From Rhizobium cauense (GTDB lineage Bacteria > Pseudomonadota > Alphaproteobacteria > Rhizobiales > Rhizobiaceae), in contig NZ_JAEUAT010000007.1 of the NCBI RefSeq assembly GCF_019511525.1, positions 1 to 64,000 of the forward strand: a stretch of 64,000 bases of DNA. The letters are read 5' to 3'. Both the position numbers and the translations under genes were made by a program. This document shows, piece by piece, positions 46,505 through 55,183 of this stretch (the first letter of the stretch is position 1; every line of letters begins with the position of its first letter). The notes below the pieces were generated by a model. That model was not told the origin of the DNA. It saw only the letters and a list, made by a program, of their open reading frames with translations, and ran no database searches.

Positions 46505-47233
46505 CTAGCCGCGCCGTCCAAGCGCCGGGAAGAACTGCAGCACGGCGCCGATGCAATAGAGGTAGATACCGCTAAGGATAAAGAGGACAAGCGCCCATTG
46601 CGGCACCACGAAATGCATCAGAAGCGCATACATTCCGAGCGCGGACCAAAGGAAAAAGACGCCGAGGTTGACCGGTCGCAAACGCTCAACCCGGACGGGG
46701 TGCAGAAAGTTGATCGGCAGGAAGGTCAAGACGACTGAAACAATCACGACTGCAAGGGCGGTGACGGCACTGGCATCGATAACGAACAGCGTGAAGACGA
46801 TCATGTTCCAGACCACAGGGAAGCCCGAGAAGAAGTATTCATCCGTCTTCATGCCGGTATCGGCGTAGTAGATGGCGCTCGATACCACGATCATCCCAGC
46901 CGCCACGAAAGACCACGGTTCGCCAATCATGCCGCTCTGATAGAGCGCGAAAGCCGGCAGCAGGACATAGGTCACATAGTCGATGATATTGTCGAGCGTA
47001 TCGCCCGACCAGTTCGGCAGCACTTCCTTGACACTAACTTTGCGGGCGATTGGTCCATCAATGCCGTCGACCAGAAGCGCAAGCCCGAGCCACCAGAACA
47101 TGTCGATGAAACGATGCTCGGCAGCGGCGACCACGCCGAGAAACGCGAGAAAGGATCCAGATGCCGTCAGGATATGGACGGAAAAGGCGCGCATTTCCGC
47201 GTACGGCACACGCTTGTAATTGAAAATCTTCAT
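46505..47233 (-). CDS. pcs: Phosphatidylcholine synthase
   Basis: Pcs condenses CDP-diacylglycerol with choline to phosphatidylcholine, a pathway characteristic of rhizobia and other host-associated bacteria. The 242-residue protein has about eight hydrophobic segments and the modified CDP-alcohol phosphotransferase motif D-G-x2-A-R-x12-G-x3-D-x3-D, seen as DGPIARKVSVKEVLP followed by WSGDTLDNIID. The 12-residue spacer is what separates Pcs from other family members. It is the first gene of a run with qor and the BMP-type transporter, and is divergent from fpr. Confidence 0.93.
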   Translation of the reverse strand: MKIFNYKRVPYAEMRAFSVHILTASGSFLAFLGVVAAAEHRFIDMFWWLGLALLVDGIDGPIARKVSVKEVLPNWSGDTLDNIIDYVTYVLLPAFALYQSGMIGEPWSFVAAGMIVVSSAIYYADTGMKTDEYFFSGFPVVWNMIVFTLFVIDASAVTALAVVIVSVVLTFLPINFLHPVRVERLRPVNLGVFFLWSALGMYALLMHFVVPQWALVLFILSGIYLYCIGAVLQFFPALGRRG

Positions 47234-47479
47234 GTTTCCCCGAGCATCTTATGGCAGCCGCGCCCGGCAGACGCGGTTTTTGCCTAATATGCATCCTTTG
47301 CTTGTCTTCGCCAGCGCAAAAGCGATGAAACCTCGGACGGCTCCGGAATCCTGACCGCGGCACGCATATTTCGTTCAAGTCGCCCGAGAAAGAATGGAAT
47401 ACCTTTAATCGAGACACTATTTGTAATATCTCGCTGGCATCGAAAACATTGTGCGACGAATACGGGATCCGATACCGAA

Positions 47480-48292
47480 ATGAACGCCCCTGCAAAGACC
47501 GAAGACTTCGCCTCACCGATTCCGGCTGGAGTCTATGCCGAAACCGTACTTAGCGTGACCCATTACACGGATCGCCTGTTCCGGTTTACGATGACGCGTC
47601 CTCAGGGCTTCCGTTTCCGCTCCGGCGAGTTCGCGATGATCGGATTGATGGTCGAGGGCAAGCCGATCTTCCGCGCGTATTCGATCGCAAGCCCCGCCTG
47701 GGCGGAAGAGCTCGAATTCTTCTCGATCAAGGTTCCGGACGGGCCGCTGACCTCGCACCTGCAGGCGATCAAGCCTGGCGATCAGGTCCTGATGCGCAAG
47801 AAGCCGACAGGAACGCTGGTTCTCGACGCGCTGACGCCCGGCCGCCGTCTCTATATGTTCTCGACCGGCACCGGGATCGCTCCTTTCGCGAGCCTGATCC
47901 GCGATCCGGAAACCTATGAGAAGTACGAGGAAGTCATCCTTACCCACACGACTCGCGACGTCGCCGAACTGAAGTACGGCTTCGATCTCGTCGATGAAAT
48001 CAAGAGCGACGAACTGCTGCAGGAGGTTGTCGGTGACAAGCTGCGCCACTATGCGACGGTCACACGCGAGGACTTCGACTATCGCGGCCGTATCACGGAC
48101 CTGATTTCGTCAGGCAAGCTCTTTTCCGATCTTGGCGTCCCGCCGCTCGATCCGACGATCGATCGCGGCATGATCTGCGGTTCTTCGGCGATGCTGAAGG
48201 ACACCAAGGATCTCCTGGAAAGGGCCGGCCTTAATGAAGGTGCCAACAGCAAGCCAGCGGAGTTCGTGATCGAACGCGCGTTCGTCGGCTAA
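47480..48292 (+). CDS. fpr: Ferredoxin-NADP reductase
   Basis: The 270-residue flavoenzyme transfers electrons between NADPH and ferredoxin or flavodoxin. The FAD-binding R-x-Y-S motif is seen in FRAYSIASPAW, the pyrophosphate region in GPLTSHLQ, and the NADP-binding GTGIAPFASLIRDP. The size and the C-terminal FVIERAFVG mark it as the bacterial Fpr type. It has its own terminator and is divergent from pcs across 246 bases, where I see no assignable operator. Confidence 0.93.
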   Translation: MNAPAKTEDFASPIPAGVYAETVLSVTHYTDRLFRFTMTRPQGFRFRSGEFAMIGLMVEGKPIFRAYSIASPAWAEELEFFSIKVPDGPLTSHLQAIKPGDQVLMRKKPTGTLVLDALTPGRRLYMFSTGTGIAPFASLIRDPETYEKYEEVILTHTTRDVAELKYGFDLVDEIKSDELLQEVVGDKLRHYATVTREDFDYRGRITDLISSGKLFSDLGVPPLDPTIDRGMICGSSAMLKDTKDLLERAGLNEGANSKPAEFVIERAFVG

Positions 48293-48314
48293 GCACGGAA
48301 GACGCTTAGATTCA

Positions 48315-48338
48315 CGGCCCCTATGAAGGGGCCGTTTT
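48315..48338 (+). terminator. fpr terminator
   Basis: CGGCCCCT (48315-48322) pairs with AGGGGCCG (48327-48334) around a 4-base loop and is followed by TTTT. It lies 22 bases after the fpr stop codon and borders the end of the convergent GntR gene. Confidence 0.88.
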
Positions 48339-48955
48339 CATTTGTGGCCACTGAGATAGTCGATCAGGCGTGTCATCGATTGGCCTGCATCGGCGGGTCT
48401 GCCCTGCTCTATTGCCCGCATCACCTCAACATGCAGCAAAATTGACTGATCCATTCGATCGGGCTTGGCCGAAGCCGACCAGAGCCGACGCGAGTGGGTT
48501 TGAACCGGTCCAAGCGCAGACGTTATGAAGCTGTTCGGGCAGGCTTCCTCCAGCAACTCGTCGAAGGCCTTGTCTGCGGCGAAGAAGGCCGCCAGATCCC
48601 CGGATACGGCGCATTTCTCCATTGCCTCTGCGCATTTGCAAAGCTCGCTACGCTGCTCGATTGTCGAGAAGTCGGCCGCAAGTGCTGCCGCAAGGGGCTC
48701 GAGCTCTCGGCGGACCTGCATCACATTTTCATGGTCCGTCGGCTTGATCTCCGCCACTTGCAGTCCCACGCGCGGCTTCACCACAATCAGGCCCTGCCAG
48801 GCGAGTTTCTGGATTGCCTCCCGCACCGGCGTCCGCCCATGTCCGGCAAGATCAATCAGATCCTTCTCGGTAACCATGGCGCCTGGTTGCAAGGCCAGCG
48901 TTACGATCGCATGCTCAAGCGTAAGGTAGGCAAGATGGCTTAGTGAATTCTGCAT
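48338..48955 (-). CDS. GntR/FCD family transcriptional regulator
   Basis: The 205-residue protein has an N-terminal winged helix (TEKDLIDLAGHGRTPVREAIQKL) and a C-terminal FCD-type helical domain. ATG 48955 (MQNSLSHLAYLTLEHAI) is preferred to one 31 codons upstream, which reads into non-family sequence. The ligand is unknown. It lies after the MacAB-like exporter genes, 126 bases downstream on the same strand, and might regulate them, which is inference from position. Confidence 0.82.
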   Translation of the reverse strand: MQNSLSHLAYLTLEHAIVTLALQPGAMVTEKDLIDLAGHGRTPVREAIQKLAWQGLIVVKPRVGLQVAEIKPTDHENVMQVRRELEPLAAALAADFSTIEQRSELCKCAEAMEKCAVSGDLAAFFAADKAFDELLEEACPNSFITSALGPVQTHSRRLWSASAKPDRMDQSILLHVEVMRAIEQGRPADAGQSMTRLIDYLSGHK

Positions 48956-49081
48956 CGTCTGGCCGTTCCCGAGTATCGAACACGCCGCATCGCGGCTGCG
49001 AATGCGCCAATGATATATCAGCGCATTCTCGCTCGGCAAGTTGGACACGAACGCGATACCGAATACCGCCCCGCCAGTTGT

Positions 49082-50290
49082 CTATTCGTGCCGCAAGGCA
49101 TCTATTGGATTGAGCTGCGCTGCTCGCCGTGCGGGGAAAAAGCCGAAAACCATTCCGATCGCCGCGGAAAACACGAAGGCCAATGTGATCATTGCGGGGC
49201 TGATGACAAAAGGAACCTTGAGGGCAAGGACCGCCCCATAGCCTAGACCGACCCCCAGCAAAATGCCGGCCACACCGCCGAACACCGACAGTGCGACTGC
49301 TTCGACGAGAAACTGGAGCAGCACCTGATTCTCCAGCGCGCCGATCGCAAGGCGTATGCCGATCTCTCGCGTTCTCTCGGTCACCGACACCAGCATGATG
49401 TTCATGATGCCGATCCCGCCGACGAGCAGGCTGATGGCAGCAACCGCTCCCAAAAGACTGGTGAGCAGCGTGGTGGTTCCCGTCATCGCCTCGGCAATCT
49501 GGGTCATGTCGTTGACGCTGAAGTCGTCCTCTCGGCCCGGAATGATTTTACGCCGCTCACGGAGCAGGTTCTCCGTTTCACCCTGAATCTTGGATGTCGA
49601 TACGCCGTCGCGCGCCGAGATGACGATCATCTGGACATTGGCATTTGCCTTGCCGCCGATGCGGCGCTGATAGACCTTGAGGGGCATGACAACAACGTCA
49701 TCCTGGTCGTTGCCCATGCCGGATTGACCGCGCTTCGCAAGGACGCCGATGACGCTGCACGACACCTTGCCGACACGAATCTGCTGGCCGGTCGGATCGG
49801 CAGCGCCGAAAAGTTGCGAGCGTGCGGTCTCACCAAGAATGCAACGCGGGCGACCACGCTCTTCCGCCGCGTCGAAGGTGCGGCCGATAGCCATGTCCCA
49901 GTCCTGTGCGATGAAATAGTCGTTGCTGGTCCCCATGACCGTCGTCGAGCGACTTTGTCCACCATAGATAACCGTTGCCGTCGTCTGGTTGAGCGGCGCA
50001 ACGGCGCGAAGACCGCTTACCTGATCACGTATGGCATCGACATCCTGGACGGTAAAGCGGCGCGCCTCCGAACTTGCTCGCCCTGGACCGAACTGACCTG
50101 GACGTGCAAACAGCATGTTGGTTCCAAGCCGCGAAAGATCCGCGGTGACCTGGGCGGTGGTACCGTTGCCGATGGTCACAAGAGCGATGACGGCAGCCAC
50201 GCCGATCACAACGCCGAGCACCGTAAGAAATGAGCGGAGCATGTTTCGGCTGATTGCGCGCAATGCGAGTTTCAGCGTCTCAAAGAACAT
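49082..50290 (-). CDS. MacB-like ABC transporter permease
   Basis: The 402-residue protein has the MacB layout: one N-terminal transmembrane helix (NMLRSFLTVLGVVIGVAAV), a large periplasmic domain, and three C-terminal helices of the FtsX type (LLGAVAAISLLVGGIGIMN and later). It is the membrane half of a MacB system whose ATPase is encoded by the separate gene that overlaps its start by 11 bases. Such systems act by mechanotransmission with a periplasmic adaptor and an outer-membrane channel; no tolC gene is in the window. Confidence 0.88.
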   Translation of the reverse strand: MFFETLKLALRAISRNMLRSFLTVLGVVIGVAAVIALVTIGNGTTAQVTADLSRLGTNMLFARPGQFGPGRASSEARRFTVQDVDAIRDQVSGLRAVAPLNQTTATVIYGGQSRSTTVMGTSNDYFIAQDWDMAIGRTFDAAEERGRPRCILGETARSQLFGAADPTGQQIRVGKVSCSVIGVLAKRGQSGMGNDQDDVVVMPLKVYQRRIGGKANANVQMIVISARDGVSTSKIQGETENLLRERRKIIPGREDDFSVNDMTQIAEAMTGTTTLLTSLLGAVAAISLLVGGIGIMNIMLVSVTERTREIGIRLAIGALENQVLLQFLVEAVALSVFGGVAGILLGVGLGYGAVLALKVPFVISPAMITLAFVFSAAIGMVFGFFPARRAAQLNPIDALRHE

Positions 50291-50996
50291 GATCCGTCCT
50301 CCCGCGATGCTCGACTTCCGTCTCGAGCCTGCCGTCGATGAACCGCAGCAGGCGCTGGGCATAAGCTGCGATATCCGGCTCGTGCGTCACCATGACGATC
50401 GTGATGCCCTGTTGCCGGTTGAGCCGTGTCATCAGATCCATGATCTCTATGCTGGTCTTGGTGTCGAGATTGCCGGTTGGCTCGTCTGCGAGCAGCAACG
50501 AGGGCTCGGTCACAATCGCCCGGGCGATGGCAACGCGTTGTTGCTGCCCGCCGGACAGTTCCTGTGTTTTGTGATGCTCGCGCCCTGAGAGGCCGACAAG
50601 CCCGAGGGCCTCCCTCGCCTTACGGTGACGCTCGCTCGCGTGCATGCCACGATAGACGAGCGGGAGTTCGACGTTTTCAAGTGCCGATGTGCGCGGCAGC
50701 AGGTTAAATCCTTGGAACACAAAGCCAAGCATGTGGCGGCGTAGCAATGTCAATTGGCTGCGGTCGAAACCCTGCGTCGAGAGACCCTGGAACACGTAGT
50801 CGCCGGCGCTTGGCACATCGAGACAGCCAAGAATGTTCATCGCCGTCGACTTGCCGGAACCTGATGGCCCCATGATGGCGACGAACTCATGTTCGCGAAT
50901 CGACAGATCGACCTGATCGAGGGCGCGAATTGCGGCCTCTCCCTGACCATAGATCTTCGAAACCTGCTTGAATTCGATGAGTGGCGGGCTCGACAT
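50280..50996 (-). CDS. MacB/LolD-type ABC transporter ATPase
   Basis: The 238-residue ATPase has Walker [10 protein letters not shown], the signature [14 protein letters not shown] and Walker [13 protein letters not shown], in the MacB/LolD group. ATG 50996 ([18 protein letters not shown]) gives a standard length; a longer frame upstream is an overlap with the adaptor gene region. It lies 5 bases after the adaptor gene and overlaps the permease gene by 11 bases. Confidence 0.92.
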   Translation of the reverse strand: MSSPPLIEFKQVSKIYGQGEAAIRALDQVDLSIREHEFVAIMGPSGSGKSTAMNILGCLDVPSAGDYVFQGLSTQGFDRSQLTLLRRHMLGFVFQGFNLLPRTSALENVELPLVYRGMHASERHRKAREALGLVGLSGREHHKTQELSGGQQQRVAIARAIVTEPSLLLADEPTGNLDTKTSIEIMDLMTRLNRQQGITIVMVTHEPDIAAYAQRLLRFIDGRLETEVEHRGRTDHVL

Positions 50997-51001
50997 CTGG
51001 C

Positions 51002-52294
51002 TTACTTCGCCTGCGAGGCGTCGGTAATCACTGAGTCGCTTTCCTTGAGGTCGCCCGACACGATCTGAGTGAATTGGCCGTCTGACGAACCGACCTGAAC
51101 GACAACGGGTGCAGGCTTGTCTGCTTTCAGCACCCAAACACGTCGCTTCGCGCCTGTCAGCGCCTCGCCCTGATTGCTGGTCCGCGGACCCATGCGCGGC
51201 GGTCTGAGGAGGCCGAACAAGCCACGACCACGAGGCGATTCAGCGATGGGTGGCGCGTAGCGAAGCGCCGAGTTGGGAACCATCAGTGTGTTCTTCACTG
51301 CCTCGACGGTTACGTCGGCCGTCGCGGTCATGCCGGGACGGAGCAACAGGTCCGCATTGTCGACCGACAGGATTGCCTTGTAGGTTACAACATTGTTGGT
51401 GGTTTCTGAGGCAAACCGGATCTGCTTGATCTCGGCCGGGAAGGTCCGGTTCGGGTAGGCGTCAACCGTGAAAGTCGCCTTCTGTCCGACGGCGATCTGG
51501 CCGACATCTGCCTCGTCGACATCGACCTGAAGCTCCATCTTCTTGAGGTCGCCGGCGATGACGAAGAGCACAGGTGCTGAAAGCGACGCGGCCACGGTCG
51601 CACCGGGGTCGACCGAACGTGTCAGAATGACCCCATTGATCGGAGAGACGATCTTTGCCTTGGAAAGGTTGACTTCGGCCAGCCGCAGGTCGGCTTCCGC
51701 GGACAGTACCGCGGCAACGTTGATGTCTTTGGCGGCGACGGCAGAGTCAAACTTGTAGCGCGCATCCTCGAGGCTCTGCTGTGTCGAAACGTTGCTTTGC
51801 ACCAGGTTGCGCAGGCGCTCGAGCGAACTTTGGGCCGACTCGAGATCAGCCGTCGCCTTCACCACGTTTGCTCTGGCAGAATCGAGCTTTGCGCGTGAAC
51901 TCTTCACGTCAGCCTCAAGCTTATTCGTATCAAGCACCGCGAGAACGTCGCCTGCCTTGACATCGCTGTTGTAGTCGACGCTGACCTCGCGCACCGTTCC
52001 TGACAGCTCGCTTGATATATCCACCTGCTCGGTCGGTTGCACCGATCCCGTTGCCGTCACCAGCACGGTCAGGTCGCCGCGTTTGATCGGCTGAGTGGTG
52101 TAGCTGTACTGGCGATCCTCACGCCCGGAATAGACATAGGCGGCTGCGACGCCAGCAAGAATCAGTGGAATCGAAAGCAACAAGCGCCCGCGCCAGCGGC
52201 CCTTGGATCGCTTGCGTGAGGCAGCAAGGACGGCTGCCAGATCGGCGGGAGCCCCTGTGGGGTTGCTTTCGGTTACTTTCTTGACGTCGTTCAT
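51002..52294 (-). CDS. MacA-like periplasmic adaptor protein
   Basis: The 430-residue membrane fusion protein has a single N-terminal transmembrane helix (LLLSIPLILAGVAAAYVYS), then a barrel-sandwich lipoyl domain (VTATGSVQPTEQVDISSELSG), a long coiled-coil hairpin of alternating Ala, Glu and Lys (about 115-200), and a beta-barrel. It should bridge the MacB-like permease and an outer-membrane TolC-like channel. ATG 52294 has GAGG just upstream. It is the first gene of the three-gene exporter operon. Confidence 0.9.
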   Translation of the reverse strand: MNDVKKVTESNPTGAPADLAAVLAASRKRSKGRWRGRLLLSIPLILAGVAAAYVYSGREDRQYSYTTQPIKRGDLTVLVTATGSVQPTEQVDISSELSGTVREVSVDYNSDVKAGDVLAVLDTNKLEADVKSSRAKLDSARANVVKATADLESAQSSLERLRNLVQSNVSTQQSLEDARYKFDSAVAAKDINVAAVLSAEADLRLAEVNLSKAKIVSPINGVILTRSVDPGATVAASLSAPVLFVIAGDLKKMELQVDVDEADVGQIAVGQKATFTVDAYPNRTFPAEIKQIRFASETTNNVVTYKAILSVDNADLLLRPGMTATADVTVEAVKNTLMVPNSALRYAPPIAESPRGRGLFGLLRPPRMGPRTSNQGEALTGAKRRVWVLKADKPAPVVVQVGSSDGQFTQIVSGDLKESDSVITDASQAK

Positions 52295-52582
52295 TCCGGC
52301 CTCGATCAACACACTGCCAACGCAGCCGTCCTCAAATGAACATGTCGAAGCTGAACGGGCGATTAGCATTAAGCCCGGATTGGCATGAAATAGCGGCGGA
52401 ATGAAATGAAATCTTGGTAATGAGAGTTCAGTTTTCAGTGCGATCGATTGAACGCCCTCATTGCGCGCTCTTGAGGCACCGCAACGGAGCATTGCCTCGC
52501 ATGATGATCGCCAGGGGGCCCTTGGCCATCGGCAGTGCGATGCCCTCCGGAGGCGCCCCGCTCCGGATGCGCGTCGACAATA

Positions 52583-52777
52583 TCATGAGTGAATGGGCAG
52601 CCGCCGTTTGGCAGCCATCAGCAGATCGAGTTCCGTTGCGGATGGACCGAACTTTTCATAGAGCCGCTTTGCCTCGATCTCCTCCAGGCGATATTTCCTG
52701 GCAAATTCGCCGAGGCTATACGGGCGCCCCCGAAGCACCTTCCGGGTGGTGGGTGGGTGTGCAATGATGCTGGTCAT
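52583..52777 (-). CDS. Small DUF3606-like protein
   Basis: The 64-residue protein has the layout of the small DUF3606 family: a SLGEFARKYRLEEIEAKRLYEKFG stretch that resembles its FAEKHGIS-x-(E)QA-x-(E/D)LI-x-(K/R)-x-G pattern. The function is unknown. The start has a strong ribosome-binding site, AAGGAGA, 6 bases upstream. It stands between the exporter operon and the tRNA-Lys region. Confidence 0.6.
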   Translation of the reverse strand: MTSIIAHPPTTRKVLRGRPYSLGEFARKYRLEEIEAKRLYEKFGPSATELDLLMAAKRRLPIHS

Positions 52778-52880
52778 GGCGTTCTCCTTGATCGCATAAG
52801 GAGTTAGCTAGAGCGCTGGAAAAGTTTGTGTAGGTGTTGAACACTGCTTGGAAGAGATTGATTCAATTAAATATTTTTTG

Positions 52881-52905
52881 GGAACCTTCTGGCCTTTCGT
52901 GCATT
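52881..52905 (+). promoter_or_regulatory. Weak EcfG-like promoter for a candidate ncRNA
   Basis: GGAAC (52881-52885), a 16-base spacer and CATT (52902-52905) resemble GGAAC-N16-CGTT with one mismatch in the -10 part. It faces an orphan terminator about 145 bases downstream. Confidence 0.35.
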
Positions 52906-52911
52906 TATGAG

Positions 52912-53074
52912 CTGAGATCGCGAGCCGCGCCAAGCGGACGCGGCGGTACGAAAGGATGCCCGGATTTTCCGCTTTTTCCGGGCGGCCAGCGAAATGGCAC
53001 TGAGCTTTCGTCCGTCCGGCTTGCGCTCTCGTTGCCCCCAACTTTGACAAAGCGCCTGCGGGCGCTTTTCTTTT
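52912..53074 (+). ncRNA. Candidate small RNA ending in an orphan terminator
   Basis: No gene on the plus strand precedes the strong terminator at 53049-53074, so something else must be transcribed into it. Between a GGAAC-type motif (52881) and the terminator lie about 160 bases with two further hairpins: one around 52923-52945 and one with arms GCCCGGA and TCCGGGC at about 52958-52984. No plus-strand open frame with a ribosome-binding site is convincing here. I cannot assign a known rhizobial sRNA family. The 5' end is a guess from the promoter motif. Confidence 0.4.
53049..53074 (+). terminator. Orphan terminator before tRNA-Lys
   Basis: AAAGCGCC (53049-53056) pairs with GGCGCTTT (53061-53068) around TGCG and is followed by TCTTTT. 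The minus strand has no T run after the stem, so it works only on the plus strand. Confidence 0.8.
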
Positions 53075-53285
53075 GATTCGTAGCACACTGAATGTTGGGT
53101 GTAGGCAATTCCTACGCGTCATCGCGTCACCTGGACTTCCGGGAGATGCGTCTTCGAAACACGCAGATGTCGCTGGCAACGCCACCCCTTGGCCCGTTTC
53201 ACAGGCCACAGCGAGGATACCGACCGCCATCTCAGGCTCGCTCGCAAGAAATGTGCCTAATGCACAGCGAACGGTGATTTTTCGG

Positions 53286-53314
53286 TTGACCGCGATGGGG
53301 CACCTGCATATGTT
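53286..53314 (+). promoter_or_regulatory. Sigma-70-type promoter of tRNA-Lys
   Basis: TTGACC (53286-53291), a 17-base spacer and TATGTT (53309-53314) are a good housekeeping promoter. The start would lie about 30 bases before the tRNA. Confidence 0.7.
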
Positions 53315-53352
53315 CCGCGCACTTCCAGCCGGGCGGACTGCCCAGCCATTGG

Positions 53353-53428
53353 GAGAGCGTAGCTCAGCCGGTAGAGCAACTGACTTTTAATCAGTAGGTC
53401 TCGGGTTCGAACCCCGACGCTCTCACCA
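53353..53428 (+). tRNA. tRNA-Lys (anticodon UUU)
   Basis: A 76-base tRNA including encoded CCA. The acceptor stem is GAGAGCG paired with CGCTCTC, the anticodon arm is ACTGA-CTTTTAA-TCAGT with anticodon TTT, and the T arm is TCGGG-TTCGAAC-CCCGA. The D arm GCTC...GAGC is intact. No duplicated 3' end of the tRNA is seen nearby, so there is no sign that it serves as an integration site here. Confidence 0.97.
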
Positions 53429-53564
53429 ACAACAGGTTTCTATGGGACAAGCAAAGCCTTGCCATGCCTCAATGGAGGCCATGCGGATGTTCATCTGCGG
53501 GTAAAATGACATTGTCCCTTTGAGCCATTCGTCCGCAGAATCGTTTTGAACTTTGCGCCCATTC

Positions 53565-53771
53565 TCAATGCGCGGTCGCCTTTCGGCTGGCCAGCAACAG
53601 AATGTAGTCATCTGCCGCATCCGCTATGGCCATCGCTACTTCCGCGGGCGCCCACCCTTTTTGCTGCGCATCGCGGATGATCTGATGGAGTGCGGGCTCA
53701 ACGTCAGCCCGGCAATCGAGCAGGCGTTGATCATGGGCAGTGTCATTGCGAACTGACTGAAGATTGATCAT
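53565..53771 (-). CDS. Small hypothetical protein
   Basis: I do not recognise this 68-residue protein. The C-terminal half is a helix-rich segment (GWAPAEVAMAIADAADDYILLL); no signal peptide or metal motif is visible. The start has a GAGGGG ribosome-binding site about 8 bases upstream. The coding style is convincing (alanine- and aspartate-rich, with no rare codon run), so I take it as a real lineage-specific gene. Confidence 0.5.
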   Translation of the reverse strand: MINLQSVRNDTAHDQRLLDCRADVEPALHQIIRDAQQKGWAPAEVAMAIADAADDYILLLASRKATAH

Positions 53772-53835
53772 GACTGGAACCCCTCATGTGAAGGGAGTTA
53801 CCATGACATAGATTGGAGGTTGAGCAAGCAAATGC

Positions 53836-53992
53836 TTAAGGAATGGTTCTATTTCGTCGGGAATGAGCCTTTTCGATCGCACAAGCGGCTTCGGTAAAAC
53901 GCTTCGCGGCATAATCACGTAGAAAATCGACCTCGCGCAGCGTGTCGATCCCTCAGACGGGCTCGTCGGCAAACAATGTATGCGGCGCGCAT
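53836..53992 (-). pseudogene. Frameshifted small gene remnant
   Basis: On the minus strand a well-formed C-terminal stretch (VDFLRDYAAKRFTEAACAIE) ends at TAA 53836-53838. In this frame an in-frame TGA lies at 53953-53955, and no start codon precedes the stretch within the open part. A neighbouring frame offers ATG 53992 (MRAAYIVCRRARL), which would join the coding stretch by a single-base shift near 53955. This fits a small decayed gene of roughly 50 residues. I cannot name its family, and a sequencing error would give the same picture. Confidence 0.35.
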
Positions 53993-54558
53993 CGAGGTAA
54001 GACCAGTTCATATTGGTATTGTTATTAGGTATTTGAAATACGAGAATGTATGACGATTGGTATGCATTTTGACGCGGCGCTCACCACGACCTCACCTGAT
54101 CGTGCCCTCTATGTTGCGGCCTTATCGTCCAATTCGGGTCCGGCCAGCGCGCTCGTAAAAGGATGAACGTGTTCGGAATGCTCCCTCCTGCCAAAATCGT
54201 ACTCGACACAGCGTCGAGTGATGTCGATAAAAACGCTCAATGGTTGTGGCTGGCTCCCTTCGGCGTTAATCGCCGATACCGTGTGCCGTTATGACGAACG
54301 TGGTCTGGGACCGCTGCGTTGACCCCTGAAGCCTGTCGCGCAGCGAATATTGACGTTGCGCAATCAAGCGGATCGCCTATCTTCTTCATGTGAGGAGAAT
54401 TGAGTCCGGGTGCCGACATCAGTTTTGTGTCGTCATTTGCCCTGTGGGCTTATCGCAAGGTTATTGATCTACAATACTGTCGTGTATTGCCGCGTTTTGA
54501 CTAGGTCTCAGTTTCTGCCTCTAGGCTTGATTTCATTGTTTCTCTGGAAGGAAATCAT
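53993..54558. other. Intergenic stretch without convincing gene
   Basis: These 566 bases hold only short open frames without ribosome-binding sites (for example 35 codons at 54062 and 39 codons at 54178). The last 80 bases before 54559 are AT-richer and probably contain the promoter of the following gene, but I cannot place its elements. Confidence 0.4.
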
Positions 54559-54810
54559 ATGGAAGATGCAGGCGTAGGTTGGGTGGCCGCCATCATTATC
54601 GGTGGAATTGCCGGATGGCTGGCCGAAAAGTTCATGAACAGCAATATGGGGCTGTTGATGAACATCATTCTCGGCATCGTGGGCGCGATTGTTGCAAATG
54701 CCATACTTGCCGGGCTGGGGTTCGGGCTGACCGGATGGCTCGGCTATCTTATCGCCGGCTTTATTGGCGCCTGCCTGCTCATTGCGGTTGGTCGCGTCAT
54801 CCGCCGTTAG
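54559..54810 (+). CDS. GlsB/YeaQ/YmgE family stress membrane protein
   Basis: The 83-residue protein has three hydrophobic, glycine-rich segments (VAAIIIGGIAGWLAE, LLMNIILGIVGAIVANAIL and GWLGYLIAGFIGACLLIAV), the pattern of the transglycosylase-associated (YeaQ/YmgE) family. Members are small inner-membrane proteins induced by stress; the molecular function is unknown. A ribosome-binding site, AAGGAAAT, precedes the ATG. A GC-rich hairpin follows at about 54828-54850, but it lacks a T run. Confidence 0.88.
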   Translation: MEDAGVGWVAAIIIGGIAGWLAEKFMNSNMGLLMNIILGIVGAIVANAILAGLGFGLTGWLGYLIAGFIGACLLIAVGRVIRR

Positions 54811-54871
54811 CCGGCCCCATAGCGATAGCCGGGCGCTCCACACGCCCGGCCCGCTGTGCCAGCCGGTCGGT

Positions 54872-55153
54872 TTATCGACGGCTCATCAATCCGAAAAGAT
54901 AGGCGACCCCGGCAGTAACGGCGAGCGCGAAGATCGGCTCCTCCCTGACCTTGTCGCGCAGCCGTTCTGTCATGACCGAAGCTTCGTCGGCTACGGCGGT
55001 CTTGGCGCCGTGCCCAAGCGCGACAACGCTTTCTGACAGGCGTGCAAGGTCTTCTCGCAATGCGGCGACCTGTGCGGAAAGATCGTCTGCCGCGATCTCC
55101 GCCTTCACACGCGCTGTTGCTGACTGGGCGGAGGCGGTTTTCATATCGGCCAT
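54872..55153 (-). CDS. YqjD/ElaB-like (DUF883-type) membrane-anchored protein
   Basis: The 93-residue protein has a helical, coiled-coil-like N-terminal part (about 15-65) and ends with one hydrophobic segment (PIFALAVTAGVAYLFGLMSRR), as in the YqjD/ElaB family of C-tail-anchored proteins that associate with ribosomes in enterics. The start has GAGGAG 6 bases upstream and an EcfG-type promoter 31 bases upstream, so it is probably induced by general stress or in stationary phase. Confidence 0.8.
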   Translation of the reverse strand: MADMKTASAQSATARVKAEIAADDLSAQVAALREDLARLSESVVALGHGAKTAVADEASVMTERLRDKVREEPIFALAVTAGVAYLFGLMSRR

Positions 55154-55183
55154 GGTCTGCTCCTCTTTTTCCGGATGTTGGTC

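Noticed and set aside
52808..53230. Minus-strand frame of 140 codons across the candidate ncRNA region
   Set aside because: No ribosome-binding site; it runs backwards over the orphan terminator, and the composition (Arg/Ala/Lys) is not gene-like.
53353..53428. tRNA-Lys as an integration site of a genomic island
   Set aside because: No duplicated tRNA 3' end, integrase or att-like repeat is seen on either side within the window.
54062..54294. Two short plus-strand frames (35 and 39 codons) before the GlsB-like gene
   Set aside because: No ribosome-binding sites, no hydrophobic or conserved pattern, and no promoter; probably chance frames.
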